Counted from the first letter of the stretch, positions 49,402-57,331 are shown. The stretch is 57,331 nucleotides of DNA from Candidatus Geothrix skivensis (GCA_016721195.1 JADKIO010000010.1:80001-137331); one strand, 5' to 3'. Numbers and translations: made by a program. The notes: generated by a model from the sequence alone, not told the origin.

Positions 49402-49728
49402 ATGAAAGACAACATCCGCATCCGTTTGCGTGCCTTCGACCACCGTCTGCTCGATCAGAGCACCCGCGAGATCGTGGATACCGCCAAGCGCACGGGCGCC
49501 TCGGTGGCCGGGCCCATCCCCCTGCCCACCCGGACGAACAAGTACACCGTGAACCGTTCCCCCCACGTGGACAAGAAGAGCCGGGACCAGTTCGAGATCC
49601 GCACGCACAAGCGGCTCCTCGACATCCTGAACCCGACCCAGAACACCGTGGACACCCTCATGCGCCTCGATCTGCCCGCTGGCGTCGACGTGGAGATCAA
49701 GGTCTTCAGTCGCCAGGGCAACCGGTAG
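49402..49728 (+). CDS. rpsJ: 30S ribosomal protein S10
   Basis: 108 residues, with IRIRLRAFDHRLLDQSTREI, PIPLPTRTNKYTVNRSPHVD and SRDQFEIRTHKRLLDI. It is a 30S head protein that also works as NusE in antitermination. ATG 49402 with GGAG six bases upstream was chosen; earlier in-frame ATGs fall inside the leader structure. It is first of the S10-spc ribosomal run. Confidence 0.97.
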   Translation: MKDNIRIRLRAFDHRLLDQSTREIVDTAKRTGASVAGPIPLPTRTNKYTVNRSPHVDKKSRDQFEIRTHKRLLDILNPTQNTVDTLMRLDLPAGVDVEIKVFSRQGNR

Positions 49729-49743
49729 AGGGGGGAGAAAAAC

Positions 49744-50370
49744 ATGTCCAAAGGAATCATCGGAAAGAAGCTGGGTATGACCCAGATCTTCAATGAGCAG
49801 GGACAGGTGGTCCCCGTGACCGTCATCCAGGCCGGCCCCTGCGTGGTCGTGCTGCGCAAGACCGTGGCCAAGGATGGCTACGAGGCGGTGCAGATCGGCT
49901 TCGTGGATCCCAGTGGCGGCAAGCGCGCCTCCAAGGCCGAGAAGGGCCACTGCGAGAAGCAGGGGGTCGCCCCGGTCCGCGTGCTCCGCGAGATCAAGGT
50001 CGATGCGGCCGACGAGGCCAAGGCCGGCGACAGCGTCCTGGCCAGCGCCTTCGAGGCGAAGACCAAGGTCAACGTCACCGGCATCAGCAAGGGCAAGGGC
50101 TTCGCCGGCGTCATCAAGCGGCACCACTTCTCCGGCGGCCGCGCGACCCACGGCTCCATGTTCCACCGCGCGCCTGGCTCCATCGGCCAGTCCAGCTACC
50201 CCAGCCGCGTGTTCCCCGGCGTGCGCATGCCCGGCCACATGGGCGATGCCCAGGTGACCGTGCGCAACCTGGAAATCGCGAAGGTGGATGTCGAGAACAA
50301 CCTGCTGCTCATCAAGGGCGCCGTCCCCGGCCCCAAGGGTGGGTACATCGTCATCAAGCAGGAGGCCTAG
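49744..50370 (+). CDS. rplC: 50S ribosomal protein L3
   Basis: 208 residues: KGIIGKKLGMTQIFNEQGQV at the start, GKGFAGVIKRHHFSGGRATH and PGRVFPGVRMPGHMG-like segment (SRVFPGVRMPGHMGDAQVTV). L3 starts 50S assembly and reaches the peptidyl-transferase centre. GGGGGAG lies upstream, and rplD follows after one base. Confidence 0.97.
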   Translation: MSKGIIGKKLGMTQIFNEQGQVVPVTVIQAGPCVVVLRKTVAKDGYEAVQIGFVDPSGGKRASKAEKGHCEKQGVAPVRVLREIKVDAADEAKAGDSVLASAFEAKTKVNVTGISKGKGFAGVIKRHHFSGGRATHGSMFHRAPGSIGQSSYPSRVFPGVRMPGHMGDAQVTVRNLEIAKVDVENNLLLIKGAVPGPKGGYIVIKQEA

Positions 50371-50371
50371 G

Positions 50372-51007
50372 ATGGCAGCGTTCCAGCACCCCGTCGTCAA
50401 CCTCGACAACAAGCCCGCAGGCACCGTTGACCTGCTGCCCGAAGTGTTCAAGCTCGAAGACCTGAACCAGCACCTGATCTGGGAGGCGGTCCGCCACTTC
50501 CTGGCCAAGCGCCGGGCCGGCACCGCCAAGACCAAGGACAAGTGGGAAGTGAGTGGCTCCGGCAAGAAGCTCTGGAAGCAGAAGGGCACCGGCCGCGCCC
50601 GCGTGGGCTCCATCCGCAGCCCGCTGTGGAAGGGCGGCGGCACCACCCACGGCCCGCACCCCCGTTCCTACGACTACGCCTTCCCCAAGAAGGCCCGGCG
50701 CGCCGCCCTGCGCAACGCGCTGTCCGCCAAGCTCGCCAGCGGCCAGATCCTGGTGGTCGAGAACTGGGATGTCGCGTCCCACAAGACCAAGGCCCTGGTC
50801 CAGACCCTGGGCAAGCTCGGCGTCACCGGCTCCGCCCTCCTGGTGGGAACCGAGGCCAGCGAGAAGCTGACCCTGGCCGCCGGCAACAACCCGAAGCTGC
50901 AGACCGTCGAGAGCCTGGGCGTGAACGTCTATGAGCTCCTCAAGTACGACCAGGTGATCTTCTCCAAGGAAGCCGTCCTGGCCCTCCAGGAGGTTGTGAA
51001 GCCATGA
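50372..51007 (+). CDS. rplD: 50S ribosomal protein L4
   Basis: 211 residues with WEAVRHFLAKRRAGTAKTK, GSGKKLWKQKGTGRARVGS, and RSPLWKGGGTTHGPHPRSYD, the long loop lining the exit tunnel. In E. coli L4 is the S10-operon repressor, so it is the first candidate to bind the structured leader at 49333. The stop overlaps the rplW start (ATGA). Confidence 0.97.
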   Translation: MAAFQHPVVNLDNKPAGTVDLLPEVFKLEDLNQHLIWEAVRHFLAKRRAGTAKTKDKWEVSGSGKKLWKQKGTGRARVGSIRSPLWKGGGTTHGPHPRSYDYAFPKKARRAALRNALSAKLASGQILVVENWDVASHKTKALVQTLGKLGVTGSALLVGTEASEKLTLAAGNNPKLQTVESLGVNVYELLKYDQVIFSKEAVLALQEVVKP

Positions 51008-51279
51008 CCAAGATCTTCGACGTCATCCGCAAGCCCCTTCTCACCGAGAAGGGCCAGATCCTGCGCGAAAAGAACATCCAGGTGTTCGAAGTGGCCACCT
51101 GGGCCACCAAGCACCAGATCAAGGAAGCTGTGGAGCTCCTGCTCCAGTCCAAGGTGAAGGCCGTGCGCACCGTGCGGATCCCCAGCCGGACCAAGCGCCT
51201 GGGCCGCTTCGTGGGGACCTCCAATCCCCGCAAGAAGGCCTATGTCGAACTCGTCGAGGGCGCAGCCGCGTCCGAGTAG
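51004..51279 (+). CDS. rplW: 50S ribosomal protein L23
   Basis: 91 residues: IRKPLLTEKGQILREKNIQV, FEVATWATKHQIKEAVELLL and RTVRIPSRTKRLGRFVGTS. L23 sits at the tunnel exit and docks signal recognition particle and trigger factor. It overlaps rplD by ATGA. An 83-base gap precedes rplB. Confidence 0.96.
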   Translation: MTKIFDVIRKPLLTEKGQILREKNIQVFEVATWATKHQIKEAVELLLQSKVKAVRTVRIPSRTKRLGRFVGTSNPRKKAYVELVEGAAASE

Positions 51280-51362
51280 GCGAAGTCGATTCACCCATGG
51301 CGGACGGAAAAGCTTTGCCCACTATCGCCCGCCCCCTTCAACCCTGAGGCAAGAGGACAACC

Positions 51363-52184
51363 ATGAGCATCAAGCAGCTCAAGCCAACGACCCCCGGTCA
51401 GCGCGGCATGTCCAAGTCCGGCTTCGAGGAAATCACCACGGACACGCCCGAGCGTTCGTTGATCTCCAAGAGGAACCGCACTGGCGGCCGCTCCAACACC
51501 GGCCGGATCACCACCCGCCACATCGGCGGTGGCCACAAGCGCCAGTACCGCATCATCGACTTCAAGCGCAACAAGCTGGAAGTGCCGGCCAAGGTCGCGA
51601 CCATCGAGTACGATCCCAACCGCACGGCCCGCATCGCCCTGCTGGTCTACGCCGACGGCGAGAAGCGCTACATCCTGGCCCCCGACGGCCTGGAAGTGGG
51701 CCGCACCGTGGTGGCCGGCAAGAACGCCGACATCCTGGTGGGCAACGCGCTCCCCCTGCGGAACATCCCGGTCGGCAACACCCTCCACAACATCGAGATG
51801 AAGCCCGGCAAGGGCGGCCAGATCGCCCGCGCCGCCGGCACCTTCGCCCAGCTCGTGGCCAAGGAAGACGACTACGCCCAGCTGCGCATGCCCTCCGGCG
51901 AGATCCGCAAGATCCACCTGGACTGCTACGCGACCATCGGCACCGTCGGCAACCTGCAGCACGAGAACATCCAGATCGGCAAGGCCGGCCGCACCCGGTG
52001 GATGGGCGTCCGCCCGACCGTCCGTGGCGTGGTCATGAACCCCGTCGACCACCCCCACGGTGGCGGCGAGGGACGCACCTCCGGTGGCCGTCACCCCGTG
52101 ACGCCCTGGGGCCAGCCGACCCGCGGCTACAAGACCCGTGGCAACCGTCGCACGGACAAGTTCATCGTCAAGCGGATCAACTAG
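51363..52184 (+). CDS. rplB: 50S ribosomal protein L2
   Basis: 273 residues, full length: IKQLKPTTPGQRGMSKSGF, GGGHKRQYRIIDFKRNKLEV, RNIPVGNTLHNIEMKPGKGG, and the peptidyl-transferase-centre segment VVMNPVDHPHGGGEGRTSGG (His conserved). AAGAGG lies upstream. The frame is intact; the next gene, rpsS, is the first of the frameshifted set. Confidence 0.98.
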   Translation: MSIKQLKPTTPGQRGMSKSGFEEITTDTPERSLISKRNRTGGRSNTGRITTRHIGGGHKRQYRIIDFKRNKLEVPAKVATIEYDPNRTARIALLVYADGEKRYILAPDGLEVGRTVVAGKNADILVGNALPLRNIPVGNTLHNIEMKPGKGGQIARAAGTFAQLVAKEDDYAQLRMPSGEIRKIHLDCYATIGTVGNLQHENIQIGKAGRTRWMGVRPTVRGVVMNPVDHPHGGGEGRTSGGRHPVTPWGQPTRGYKTRGNRRTDKFIVKRIN

Positions 52185-52195
52185 GAGACACGACA

Positions 52196-52479
52196 ATGGC
52201 ACGATCCCTGAAAAAGGCCCGTTCATTGACGCCCACCTCCAGAAGAAGGTGGAAATCGCCTCGGCGGCCAACGACAAGCGCGTGATCAAGACCTGGTCCC
52301 GCCGTTCGACCGTCGTCCCGCAGATGATCGGACTGACCCTCGCCGTGCACAACGGCAACAAGTTCATTCCTGTGTATGTCACCGAAAACATGGTCGGCCA
52401 CAAGCTCGGCGAATTCTCACTGACCCGCACCTTCAAGGGTCACGCCGGCAAGTCCGACTCCAAGGCGAAGGGGAAATAG
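52196..52479 (+). CDS. rpsS: 30S ribosomal protein S19 (one-base deletion in this sequence)
   Basis: The start MARSLKK is in one frame, and GPFIDAHLQKKVEIASAAND through KSDSKAKGK in the next. One A is missing from the A run at 52211-52215 (five instead of six would restore the frame). Repaired, it is about 94 residues and normal: IKTWSRRSTVVPQMIGLTLA, GHKLGEFSLTRTFKGH. As an essential gene this is almost certainly a sequence error. AGGAG lies upstream. Confidence 0.93.
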
Positions 52480-52481
52480 CG

Positions 52482-52841
52482 ATGGCAGATATCGTTTCCA
52501 CCGCCACCGTTCGCCACCTGCGCGGCTCGGCCCAGAAGGCCCGGCTCGTGGTGGACCTGATCCGGGGCAAGCACGTCGGCGAGGCCCAGTGGGTCCTCCA
52601 GCAGGCCAAGAAGTACGCCGCCGCCGCCCCCATCCGCAAGCTCCTCGATTCCGCCGTGGCCAACGCCATCGACAAGAATCCCTCCGTCAATCCCGACCAG
52701 CTGCTGGTGAAGAGCGCGTTCGTGGACGAAGGCTTCCGCATGAAGCGCGTCCGCCCCGCACCCATGGGCCGCGCCTACCGGGTCCAGAAGCGCACCTGCC
52801 ACATCACCATCCAGCTCGCGTCCGCGGCCGGGGAGGAGTAG
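52482..52841 (+). CDS. rplV: 50S ribosomal protein L22
   Basis: 119 residues: HLRGSAQKARLVVDLIRGKH, LLDSAVANAIDKNPSVNPDQ, and the tunnel loop MKRVRPAPMGRAYRVQKRTC. The loop has no insertion or deletion of the kind linked to macrolide resistance. It starts two bases after rpsS, and rpsC starts two bases after it. Confidence 0.97.
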   Translation: MADIVSTATVRHLRGSAQKARLVVDLIRGKHVGEAQWVLQQAKKYAAAAPIRKLLDSAVANAIDKNPSVNPDQLLVKSAFVDEGFRMKRVRPAPMGRAYRVQKRTCHITIQLASAAGEE

Positions 52842-52843
52842 TC

Positions 52844-53491
52844 ATGGGTCAGAAAGTACACCCGTACGGGTTCCGCCTCATCTACCAGAAGAACTGGCAC
52901 AGCAAGTGGTTCTCCAAGCGCGACTACTCCCTGCTGCTGCACGAGGACCTCAAGCTCCGCCGCGAACTGAAGAAGCAGCTGCACAGCCTCAACGCGATGG
53001 TCTCGAAAATCGACATCGAGCGCGCCGCCGACAAGGTCACTGTCCGCATCTACACCGCCCGGCCCGGCATCGTCATCGGCCGCAAGGGTGCCGAGATCGA
53101 CAAGCTGCGTGAGGACCTTCAGAAGCGCCTGAAGCGTCCCGTCTCCGTGGACATCCAGGAGATCAAGAAGCCCGAGGTGGATGCCCAGCTCGTGGCCGAG
53201 GGCGTCGCCCAGCAGCTCGAGCGCCGCATCGCCTTCCGCCGCGCCATGCGCAAGGCGGAGGAAGCCGCGATCCGCTTCGGCGCCAAGGGGTTCAAGATCA
53301 AGGTTGCCGGCCGCCTCAATGGGGCTGAGATTGCCCGGACCGAGGACTACCTCTCCGGCCAGATGCCCCTGCAGACCATCCGCGCGGGCGTTGACTACGG
53401 TTTCGCCGAGGCCCACACGACCTACGGGATCATCGGCATCAAGGTCTGGGTGAATCTGGGCGACCAGGTTGCCGAGACCGTGAAGCGCTGA
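52844..53491 (+). CDS. rpsC: 30S ribosomal protein S3
   Basis: 215 residues: MGQKVHPYGFRLIYQKNWHS, the KH domain RPGIVIGRKGAEIDKLREDL and the C-terminal domain RTEDYLSGQMPLQTIRAGVD, YGFAEAHTTYGIIGIKVWV. S3 lines the mRNA entry channel. The frame is intact and GAGGAG precedes the start. Confidence 0.97.
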   Translation: MGQKVHPYGFRLIYQKNWHSKWFSKRDYSLLLHEDLKLRRELKKQLHSLNAMVSKIDIERAADKVTVRIYTARPGIVIGRKGAEIDKLREDLQKRLKRPVSVDIQEIKKPEVDAQLVAEGVAQQLERRIAFRRAMRKAEEAAIRFGAKGFKIKVAGRLNGAEIARTEDYLSGQMPLQTIRAGVDYGFAEAHTTYGIIGIKVWVNLGDQVAETVKR

Positions 53492-53500
53492 GGTGAATCC

Positions 53501-53920
53501 ATGCTGATGCCCAAGAAGGTCAAGAACCGCAAAACCATGAAGGGCCGCACCCGCGGCGTCGCCACCCGAGGCAACGAACTCTCCTTCGGAGACTACGGCC
53601 TCAAGGCGATTGAGCACTGCTGGCTCACCAACCGTGAGATCGAGGCTGCCCGTATCGCGATGACCCGCCACGTCAAGCGCGGCGGCAAGATCTGGATCCG
53701 CATCTTCCCCGACCGGCCCACCACCTCGAAGCCCGCCGAAACCCGCATGGGTTCCGGCAAGGGGGCTCCAGACGGCTGGGTGGCGGTGATCCGCCCCGGT
53801 CGCATCCTCTTCGAGATGGAAGGCGTGACCGAAGAAGTCGCACGCGAGGCCCTGCGCCTGGCCCAGATGAAGCTGTCGGTGGCGTCCACGTTCGTCAGCC
53901 GCACGCCGCCGGAGGAGTGA
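53501..53920 (+). CDS. rplP: 50S ribosomal protein L16
   Basis: 139 residues: MLMPKKVKNRKTMKGRTRGV, ARIAMTRHVKRGGKIWIRIF, PAETRMGSGKGAPDGWVAVI. L16 contacts the A-site tRNA and is added late in 50S assembly. AGGTG precedes ATG 53501; the frame is intact. Confidence 0.97.
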   Translation: MLMPKKVKNRKTMKGRTRGVATRGNELSFGDYGLKAIEHCWLTNREIEAARIAMTRHVKRGGKIWIRIFPDRPTTSKPAETRMGSGKGAPDGWVAVIRPGRILFEMEGVTEEVAREALRLAQMKLSVASTFVSRTPPEE

Positions 53921-53925
53921 GAGCC

Positions 53926-54125
53926 ATGACCAAGAAGAACCCTTTTCCGATTTGACCGGCAAGAACGTCGAGGAGCTGGCGCAGCTGGAGGCCGAACTGG
54001 CCGCCAAGCGCTTCACCCTCCGCTTCCAGCACGCCGTGGGCCAGGTCGAGAACACCGCCGAGATCCGCAAGACTCGCCGTGAACTCGCCCGTGTCAAAAC
54101 CGCCCTGGCTACCAAGCTGGCCTAG
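53926..54125 (+). CDS. rpmC: 50S ribosomal protein L29 (one-base deletion in this sequence)
   Basis: The start MTKK reads to an early stop, but one added base near 53937-53940 (AAGAAGAAC) restores PFSDLTGKNVEELAQLEAEL, AAKRFTLRFQHAVGQVENT and IRKTRRELARVKTALATKLA. Repaired, it is about 66 residues, the L29 size. The break is too early for a functional protein and the gene is conserved, so sequence error is the simplest reading. GGAGG lies upstream. Confidence 0.9.
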
Positions 54126-54133
54126 GAGATCCC

Positions 54134-54390
54134 ATGAGCCTCGAAACCAAGATGACTCGTAACGGCGTGGTGGTCTCCAACAAGGCCGACAAGACCGTGG
54201 TCGTGAAGGTGGAGCGCAAGTTCCAGCACCCCTCTACCACCGCACCGTCAAGCAGACCGCCAAGTTCATGGCCCACGATGAGACCAACGCCTGCGGCATC
54301 GGCGATGTGGTCAAGATCGTCGAGACCCGCCCCCTTTCCAAGCGCAAGCGCTGGATGGTCCTTGAGATCGTCCAGAAGGCCGGCGAGTAA
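54134..54390 (+). CDS. rpsQ: 30S ribosomal protein S17 (one-base deletion in this sequence)
   Basis: MTRNGVVVSNKADKTVVVKV and ERKFQHP lie in the first frame. One missing C in the C run at 54229-54232 moves the rest, LYHRTVKQTAKFMAHDETNA, GIGDVVKIVETRPLSKRKRW, into the next frame, ending at TAA 54388. Repaired, it is about 85 residues, normal for S17. Confidence 0.92.
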
Positions 54391-54399
54391 GGAGCTCCA

Positions 54400-54768
54400 A
54401 TGATTCAGATGGGAACCATGCTCACCGTCGCCGACAACTCCGGCGCCAAGAAGATCTGCTGCATCCTGCCCCTGGGCGGCGGTGTGGGCAAGATCGCCCA
54501 GCTTGGCGACGTGATCACCGCCTCCGTGAAGGAAGCGATCCCCGGCGGCACCGTCAAGAAGAAGGCCGTCGTCCAGGCCGTCATCGTCCGCCAGCGCAAG
54601 GCCTATCGCCGCAAGGATGGTTCCTACATCCGCTTCGACGAAAACGCCGCCGTCATCATCAAGAAGGATGGCGAGCCCGTGGGCACCCGTGTGTTCGGCC
54701 CCGTGGCCCGCGAGCTGCGTGAGCGGAAATACATGAAAATCGTCTCCCTCGCCCCTGAGGTGCTGTAA
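54400..54768 (+). CDS. rplN: 50S ribosomal protein L14
   Basis: 122 residues, intact: IQMGTMLTVADNSGAKKICC, ITASVKEAIPGGTVKKKAVV, DENAAVIIKKDGEPVGTRVF. L14 forms part of an inter-subunit bridge. GGAG precedes it, and its TAA overlaps the rplX start (TAATG). Confidence 0.97.
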   Translation: MIQMGTMLTVADNSGAKKICCILPLGGGVGKIAQLGDVITASVKEAIPGGTVKKKAVVQAVIVRQRKAYRRKDGSYIRFDENAAVIIKKDGEPVGTRVFGPVARELRERKYMKIVSLAPEVL

Positions 54769-55043
54769 TGGAAGCGACCACCACCAAGATGAAGCTCAAG
54801 AAGGGCGACCAGATCGTCGTCATCGCGGGCAAGGAAAAGGGCAAGACCGGGACCGTCACCAAGGTCAGCCCAGCCAACAACCGCGTGGTCGTGGCCGGGC
54901 TCAACATGATGAAGAAGGCCACCAAGCCCAACCAGCAGACCGGCGAGGGCGGCGGCATCATCGAGAAGGAGGCCTCCATCCACGCCTCCAACGTGATGCT
55001 CCTCGATCCCACGACCGGCAAGGGCACTCGCAAGAGGGTCTGA
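54768..55043 (+). CDS. rplX: 50S ribosomal protein L24
   Basis: 91 residues, slightly shorter than usual. The KOW motif KKGDQIVVIAGKEKGKTGTV is followed by NNRVVVAGLNMMKKATKPNQ and EKEASIHASNVMLLDP. L24 initiates 50S assembly. Its stop codon coincides with the start of repeat copy B, which separates it from rplE by 341 bases; these two genes are normally adjacent. Confidence 0.96.
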   Translation: MEATTTKMKLKKGDQIVVIAGKEKGKTGTVTKVSPANNRVVVAGLNMMKKATKPNQQTGEGGGIIEKEASIHASNVMLLDPTTGKGTRKRV

Positions 55044-55200
55044 TGTTCTCCGGGGGTTCCGCGCTACGCGCACATCCCCGGGCCCCCGCGCTCGGATCGG
55101 GCCAAGCCCGCCCCTCGCTTACTGTCCTCCGGGAGTCCTGAATCAGTTGACACTGGACCCCCGCGCCTTCGGAGGCCAAGCCTCCTCAGGCATTTCTCTT
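55041..55200 (+). repeat. GC-rich two-hairpin intergenic repeat, copy B (with insertion)
   Basis: It starts on the rplX stop with TGATGTT.TCCGGGGGTTCC as copy A does, then GCGC-TAC-GCGC (55061-55071), ATCCCCGGGCCCCCGCGC. About 65 unrelated bases are inserted. The right half then resumes (CCCCCGCGCCTTC, hairpin GGAGGC-CAA-GCCTCC at 55171-55185, TCAGGCATTTCTCTTCC). Both strands of the hairpin changed relative to copy A. Confidence 0.75.
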
Positions 55201-55384
55201 CCCTGAATGCTGTTCTTGTGGGAAGATCTTCGTTCTGCCCCGTGCGCGGGGTGGAGTTCTGATCCACGGCGCATCCGCGCCATGACAACCGAGGTTGGGG
55301 GGAAACGGGCCGGACCGCCGTCCCAAGCCCCCCCGCTCTCCCGAACCCCTGGGGCATAGCCGCTCCTCGGAAATGGAGGAATCC
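55201..55384 (+). other. Rest of the rplX-rplE gap
   Basis: 184 bases without a gene. They contain CCCCGTGCGCGGGG (hairpin near 55238) and C/G runs, and end in the rplE ribosome binding site TGGAGGA. No promoter is convincing. Together with the repeat this gap may place rplE and the following genes under separate control. Confidence 0.5.
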
Positions 55385-55947
55385 ATGACTGCCACGCAAG
55401 GCCATGCGGAGCCCCGCATCAGGCGCGATACCACCAGGAGGTGGTGTCGAAGCTGAAGGAGGAGTTTGCCTTCTCTTCCGCCATGCAGGTTCCCCGCCTG
55501 CAGAAGATCGTCATCAACATGGGCGTCGGCGATGCCATCCAGAACATCAAGGTCCTGGACGTGGCCGTCGACGAATTGACCGCCATTGCCGGACAGAAGG
55601 CCGTGGTCCGCAAGGCCAAGAAGAGCGTCGCCCAGTTCAAGCTGCGCGCCGGCATGCCCATCGCCTGCATGGTGACCCTCCGGGGTTCCCGCATGTGGGA
55701 ATTCTTCGACCGCCTGGTGACCCTGTCCCTCCCCCGGGTTCGCGATTTCCGCGGCGTGCCCACCAAGTCCTTTGACGGACGGGGCAACTACACCCTGGGC
55801 CTCCGGGATCAGCTGATCTTCCAGGAGATCGACTACTCCAAGGTGGACAAGATGAAGGGCATGAACATCACCTTCGTGACCACCGCCGCCAATGACGCCG
55901 AAGCGCGGGCCCTGCTACGCCACCTCGGAATGCCATTACGCAAATAG
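55385..55947 (+). CDS. rplE: 50S ribosomal protein L5 (one-base deletion in this sequence)
   Basis: MTATQGHAEPRIR runs from ATG 55385 with GGAGG upstream. One G is missing at about 55421-55423, after which the next frame carries ARYHQEVVSKLKEEFAFSSA, VPRLQKIVINMGVGDAI, FDRLVTLSLPRVRDFRGVPT and the end LRHLGMPLRK. Repaired, it is about 187 residues, normal for L5, which binds 5S rRNA in the central protuberance. Confidence 0.93.
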
Positions 55948-55964
55948 CACAGGAGATCATACCG

Positions 55965-56149
55965 GTGGCCAAGATTTCCAAAATCGTCGAGGATTCGCGC
56001 AAGCCCAAGTTCTCGACCCAGCACCGCAATCGATGCAAGTGCTGTGGCCGTCCCCGGGGTTATATGCGCAAGTTTGAACTCTGTCGTCTGTGCTTCGCAA
56101 GTTCGCCCTCAATGGCGAGCCGCCGGGCGTCCAGAAGTCCAGCTGGTAA
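55965..56149 (+). CDS. rpsN: 30S ribosomal protein S14, zinc type (one-base deletion)
   Basis: GTG start with AGGAG upstream. KFSTQHRNRCKCCGRPRGYM and RKFELCRLCF show the CX2C...CX2C zinc form (61 residues when repaired). One C is missing near 56096; restoring it gives RKFALNGEPPGVQKSSW and TAA at 56147. S14 sits in the 30S head. The zinc form is the ancestral type and usually marks zinc-replete regulation. Confidence 0.92.
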
Positions 56150-56161
56150 GGAGAGGGGACC

Positions 56162-56557
56162 ATGAATACCGATCCCATCGCTGACTACCTCACCCGCATC
56201 CGTAACGGCATCATGGCCGGTCACGATGCCGTGGTGGTGCCCTCCTCCAAGATCAAGGCCGGACTCTGCGGCATCTTGAAGCAGGAAGGCTACATCCATT
56301 CCTTCAAGCAGGTGGAGCACGAGGGCCGCGAGTACCTCATCCTCAACCTGAAGTACGTCAAGGATAAGGAGAACGTGATCCACGGCCTGCGCCGGGTGTC
56401 CCGTCCCGGCCTGCGCATCTATTCCGGTGCCCAGGAGATCGCGGAGGTCCACGGTGGCCTCGGCATCGCCATCCTCTCGACCCCGAAGGGTCTCCTGACG
56501 GGCAAAGACGCCAAGAAGCAGAACGTCGGCGGCGAAATCCTCGCCCACGTCTGGTAA
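56162..56557 (+). CDS. rpsH: 30S ribosomal protein S8
   Basis: 131 residues, intact: DPIADYLTRIRNGIMAGHDA, GLRRVSRPGLRIYSGAQEIA and GLGIAILSTPKGLLTGKDAK. S8 binds the central domain of 16S rRNA and in E. coli represses the spc operon. GGAGAGG precedes ATG. It is the last clean gene of the window. Confidence 0.97.
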   Translation: MNTDPIADYLTRIRNGIMAGHDAVVVPSSKIKAGLCGILKQEGYIHSFKQVEHEGREYLILNLKYVKDKENVIHGLRRVSRPGLRIYSGAQEIAEVHGGLGIAILSTPKGLLTGKDAKKQNVGGEILAHVW

Positions 56558-56606
56558 CCCAATCCTGAAATGGGCGGAGCCTCCGCCCTCATCTAAGGAA
56601 TCAACC

Positions 56607-57140
56607 ATGTCTCGAATCGGAAAGAAGCCCGTGACGCTGCCCAAGGGCGTGTCGGTCACAGTCACCGGGTCCGGAGCCGTCGTCGAGGGCGCCAAGGGCA
56701 AGCCCAGCTGCCCGATCCCAGCCGGGATCACCCTGGACGTGTCGGCCGACTCCGTCACCCTCAGCCGCGTCAACGATGAAGCCCAGAACCGGGCCTACCA
56801 CGGCCTGACCCGCGCCCTCCTTGGCAATGCCGTCACCGGCGTCACCGAGGGCTGGAAGAAGGAACTGGACATCGTCGGCGTCGGCTACAAGGCCGCCGGA
56901 GGGCACCAAGCTCAAACTTGAGCTCGGCTACAGCCACCCCATCAACTACGAGGCCCCGCTTCTGTCACGATGGCCGTCGAGAAGACCACGCACATCGTCG
57001 TGACTGGCATCGACCGCCAGCTGGTTGGTCAGGTCGCCGCCGACATCCGGAAGTTCCGGCAAGCCCGAGCCCTACAAGGGCATGCGGCGTCACAACCGGC
57101 GAAGTCATCCGCCGCAAGTGCCGGCAAGACCGGGAAGTAA
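56607..57140 (+). CDS. rplF: 50S ribosomal protein L6 (several indels in this sequence)
   Basis: The first frame reads MSRIGKKPVTLPKGVSV through ELDIVGVGYKAA. Then indels near 56891-56905, 56951-56970, 57052-57065, 57079-57093 and 57115-57126 scatter the rest over three frames: GTKLKLELGYSHPINYEAP, MAVEKTTHIVVTGIDRQLVG, QVAADIRKF, GEVIRR and a Lys-rich end. Repaired, it would be about 178 residues, normal for L6. Confidence 0.9.
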
Positions 57141-57149
57141 GGGGAACCC

Positions 57150-57331
57150 ATGGCGAACGATATCGAACCCTGAGCGCAACAAGGTCAAGGCCCCCATCCG
57201 CGGCCGCGTGAGCGGCATCGCCTGGAGCGGGCCCCGCCTCACCATCTACAAGAGCTAAGCGCATCTACGTGCAGTGGTGGACGACACCAAGGGCATCACC
57301 CTTGCGACCGCCAGCAGCCTGGAGAAGGACC
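57150..57331 (+). CDS. rplR: 50S ribosomal protein L18 (partial, with indels)
   Basis: ATG 57150 follows AAGGGGAACCC. MANDIEP, then in other frames RNKVKAPIRGRVSG, RPRLTIYKS-like segment (GPRLTIYKS), and VVDDTKGITLATASSLEKD identify L18, the 5S rRNA-binding protein. At least two indels are present and the gene runs off the right edge. Confidence 0.8.

Noticed and set aside
55041..55384. Insertion sequence between rplX and rplE
   Set aside because: There is no open frame for a transposase and no target duplication; the sequence is a structured non-coding repeat shared with the rpmI-rplT gap.
52196..57331. Programmed frameshifting or genuine pseudogenes in the ribosomal operon
   Set aside because: The shifts occur in many unrelated essential genes at ordinary homopolymers and cluster at the sequence end, which fits base-calling error.

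Overview
The window reads as a high-GC (roughly two thirds G+C by eye) Gram-negative chromosome segment. Multiheme cytochromes of the Geobacter/Geothrix type, a class II DAHP synthase, RNase Y, lipid A and heptose genes (LpxL-like, RfaE2), lipoproteins and the gene orders thrS-infC-rpmI-rplT-pheST and str/S10/spc fit a member of the Acidobacteriota, most plausibly class Holophagae (Geothrix/Holophaga-like). This placement is inference; no 16S gene lies in the window.

Layout. 1-3305: end of an rRNA operon (16S-23S spacer, 23S, 5S, strong hairpin). 3346-12202 (+): translation and cell-division block thrS, infC (AUU start), rpmI, rplT, pheS, pheT, a short coiled-coil protein, zapA, a probable 6S RNA and rny. 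12295-15872 (-): a two-component pair with a beta-propeller sensor kinase and a NarL/LuxR regulator overlapping by ATGA. 16249-20917 (+), divergent from it: a four-gene electron-transfer cluster made of a lipoprotein with 16 CXXCH motifs, a small cytochrome c, a DUF5777-like beta-barrel and an inner-membrane protein ending in a cytochrome-P460-like domain. This is the best candidate for a new system: a trans-envelope electron conduit under its own two-component control. 21065-25303 (-): alaS and purH. 25416-37820: mixed housekeeping genes (solitary nuoG, papain-like hydrolase, acyltransferase, sensor kinase, rsgA, efp, Ser/Thr kinase, CPBP protease, DCC protein, thioesterase).

37967-39362 is a foreign-looking AT-rich island: two small genes, each followed by a 124-base site with the R'' and R' boxes of integron attC sites, and no integrase in the window. 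It looks like a CALIN-type remnant of a gene-cassette array. It is followed by a frameshifted Ldh-family dehydrogenase and then (-) a beta-lactamase-fold lipoprotein, a class II DAHP synthase, nadA, a beta-barrel and rfaE2. 45548 to the end (+): an FmdB-like zinc ribbon protein, then rpsL-rpsG-fusA and the S10-spc ribosomal genes up to rplR.

Dispersed small repeats recur: a 33-base palindrome (two copies), a GC-rich two-hairpin element sitting directly on the stop codons of rpmI and rplX with a compensatory stem change, and a large palindrome between convergent genes. From about 52.2 kb to the right edge, nearly every second ribosomal gene carries a single-base indel. In essential genes this is best read as base-calling or assembly error near a contig end, and it warns that the frameshifts at 37.6 and 39.7 kb may also be artefacts. 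I saw no CRISPR array, transposase, phage gene or tRNA gene.
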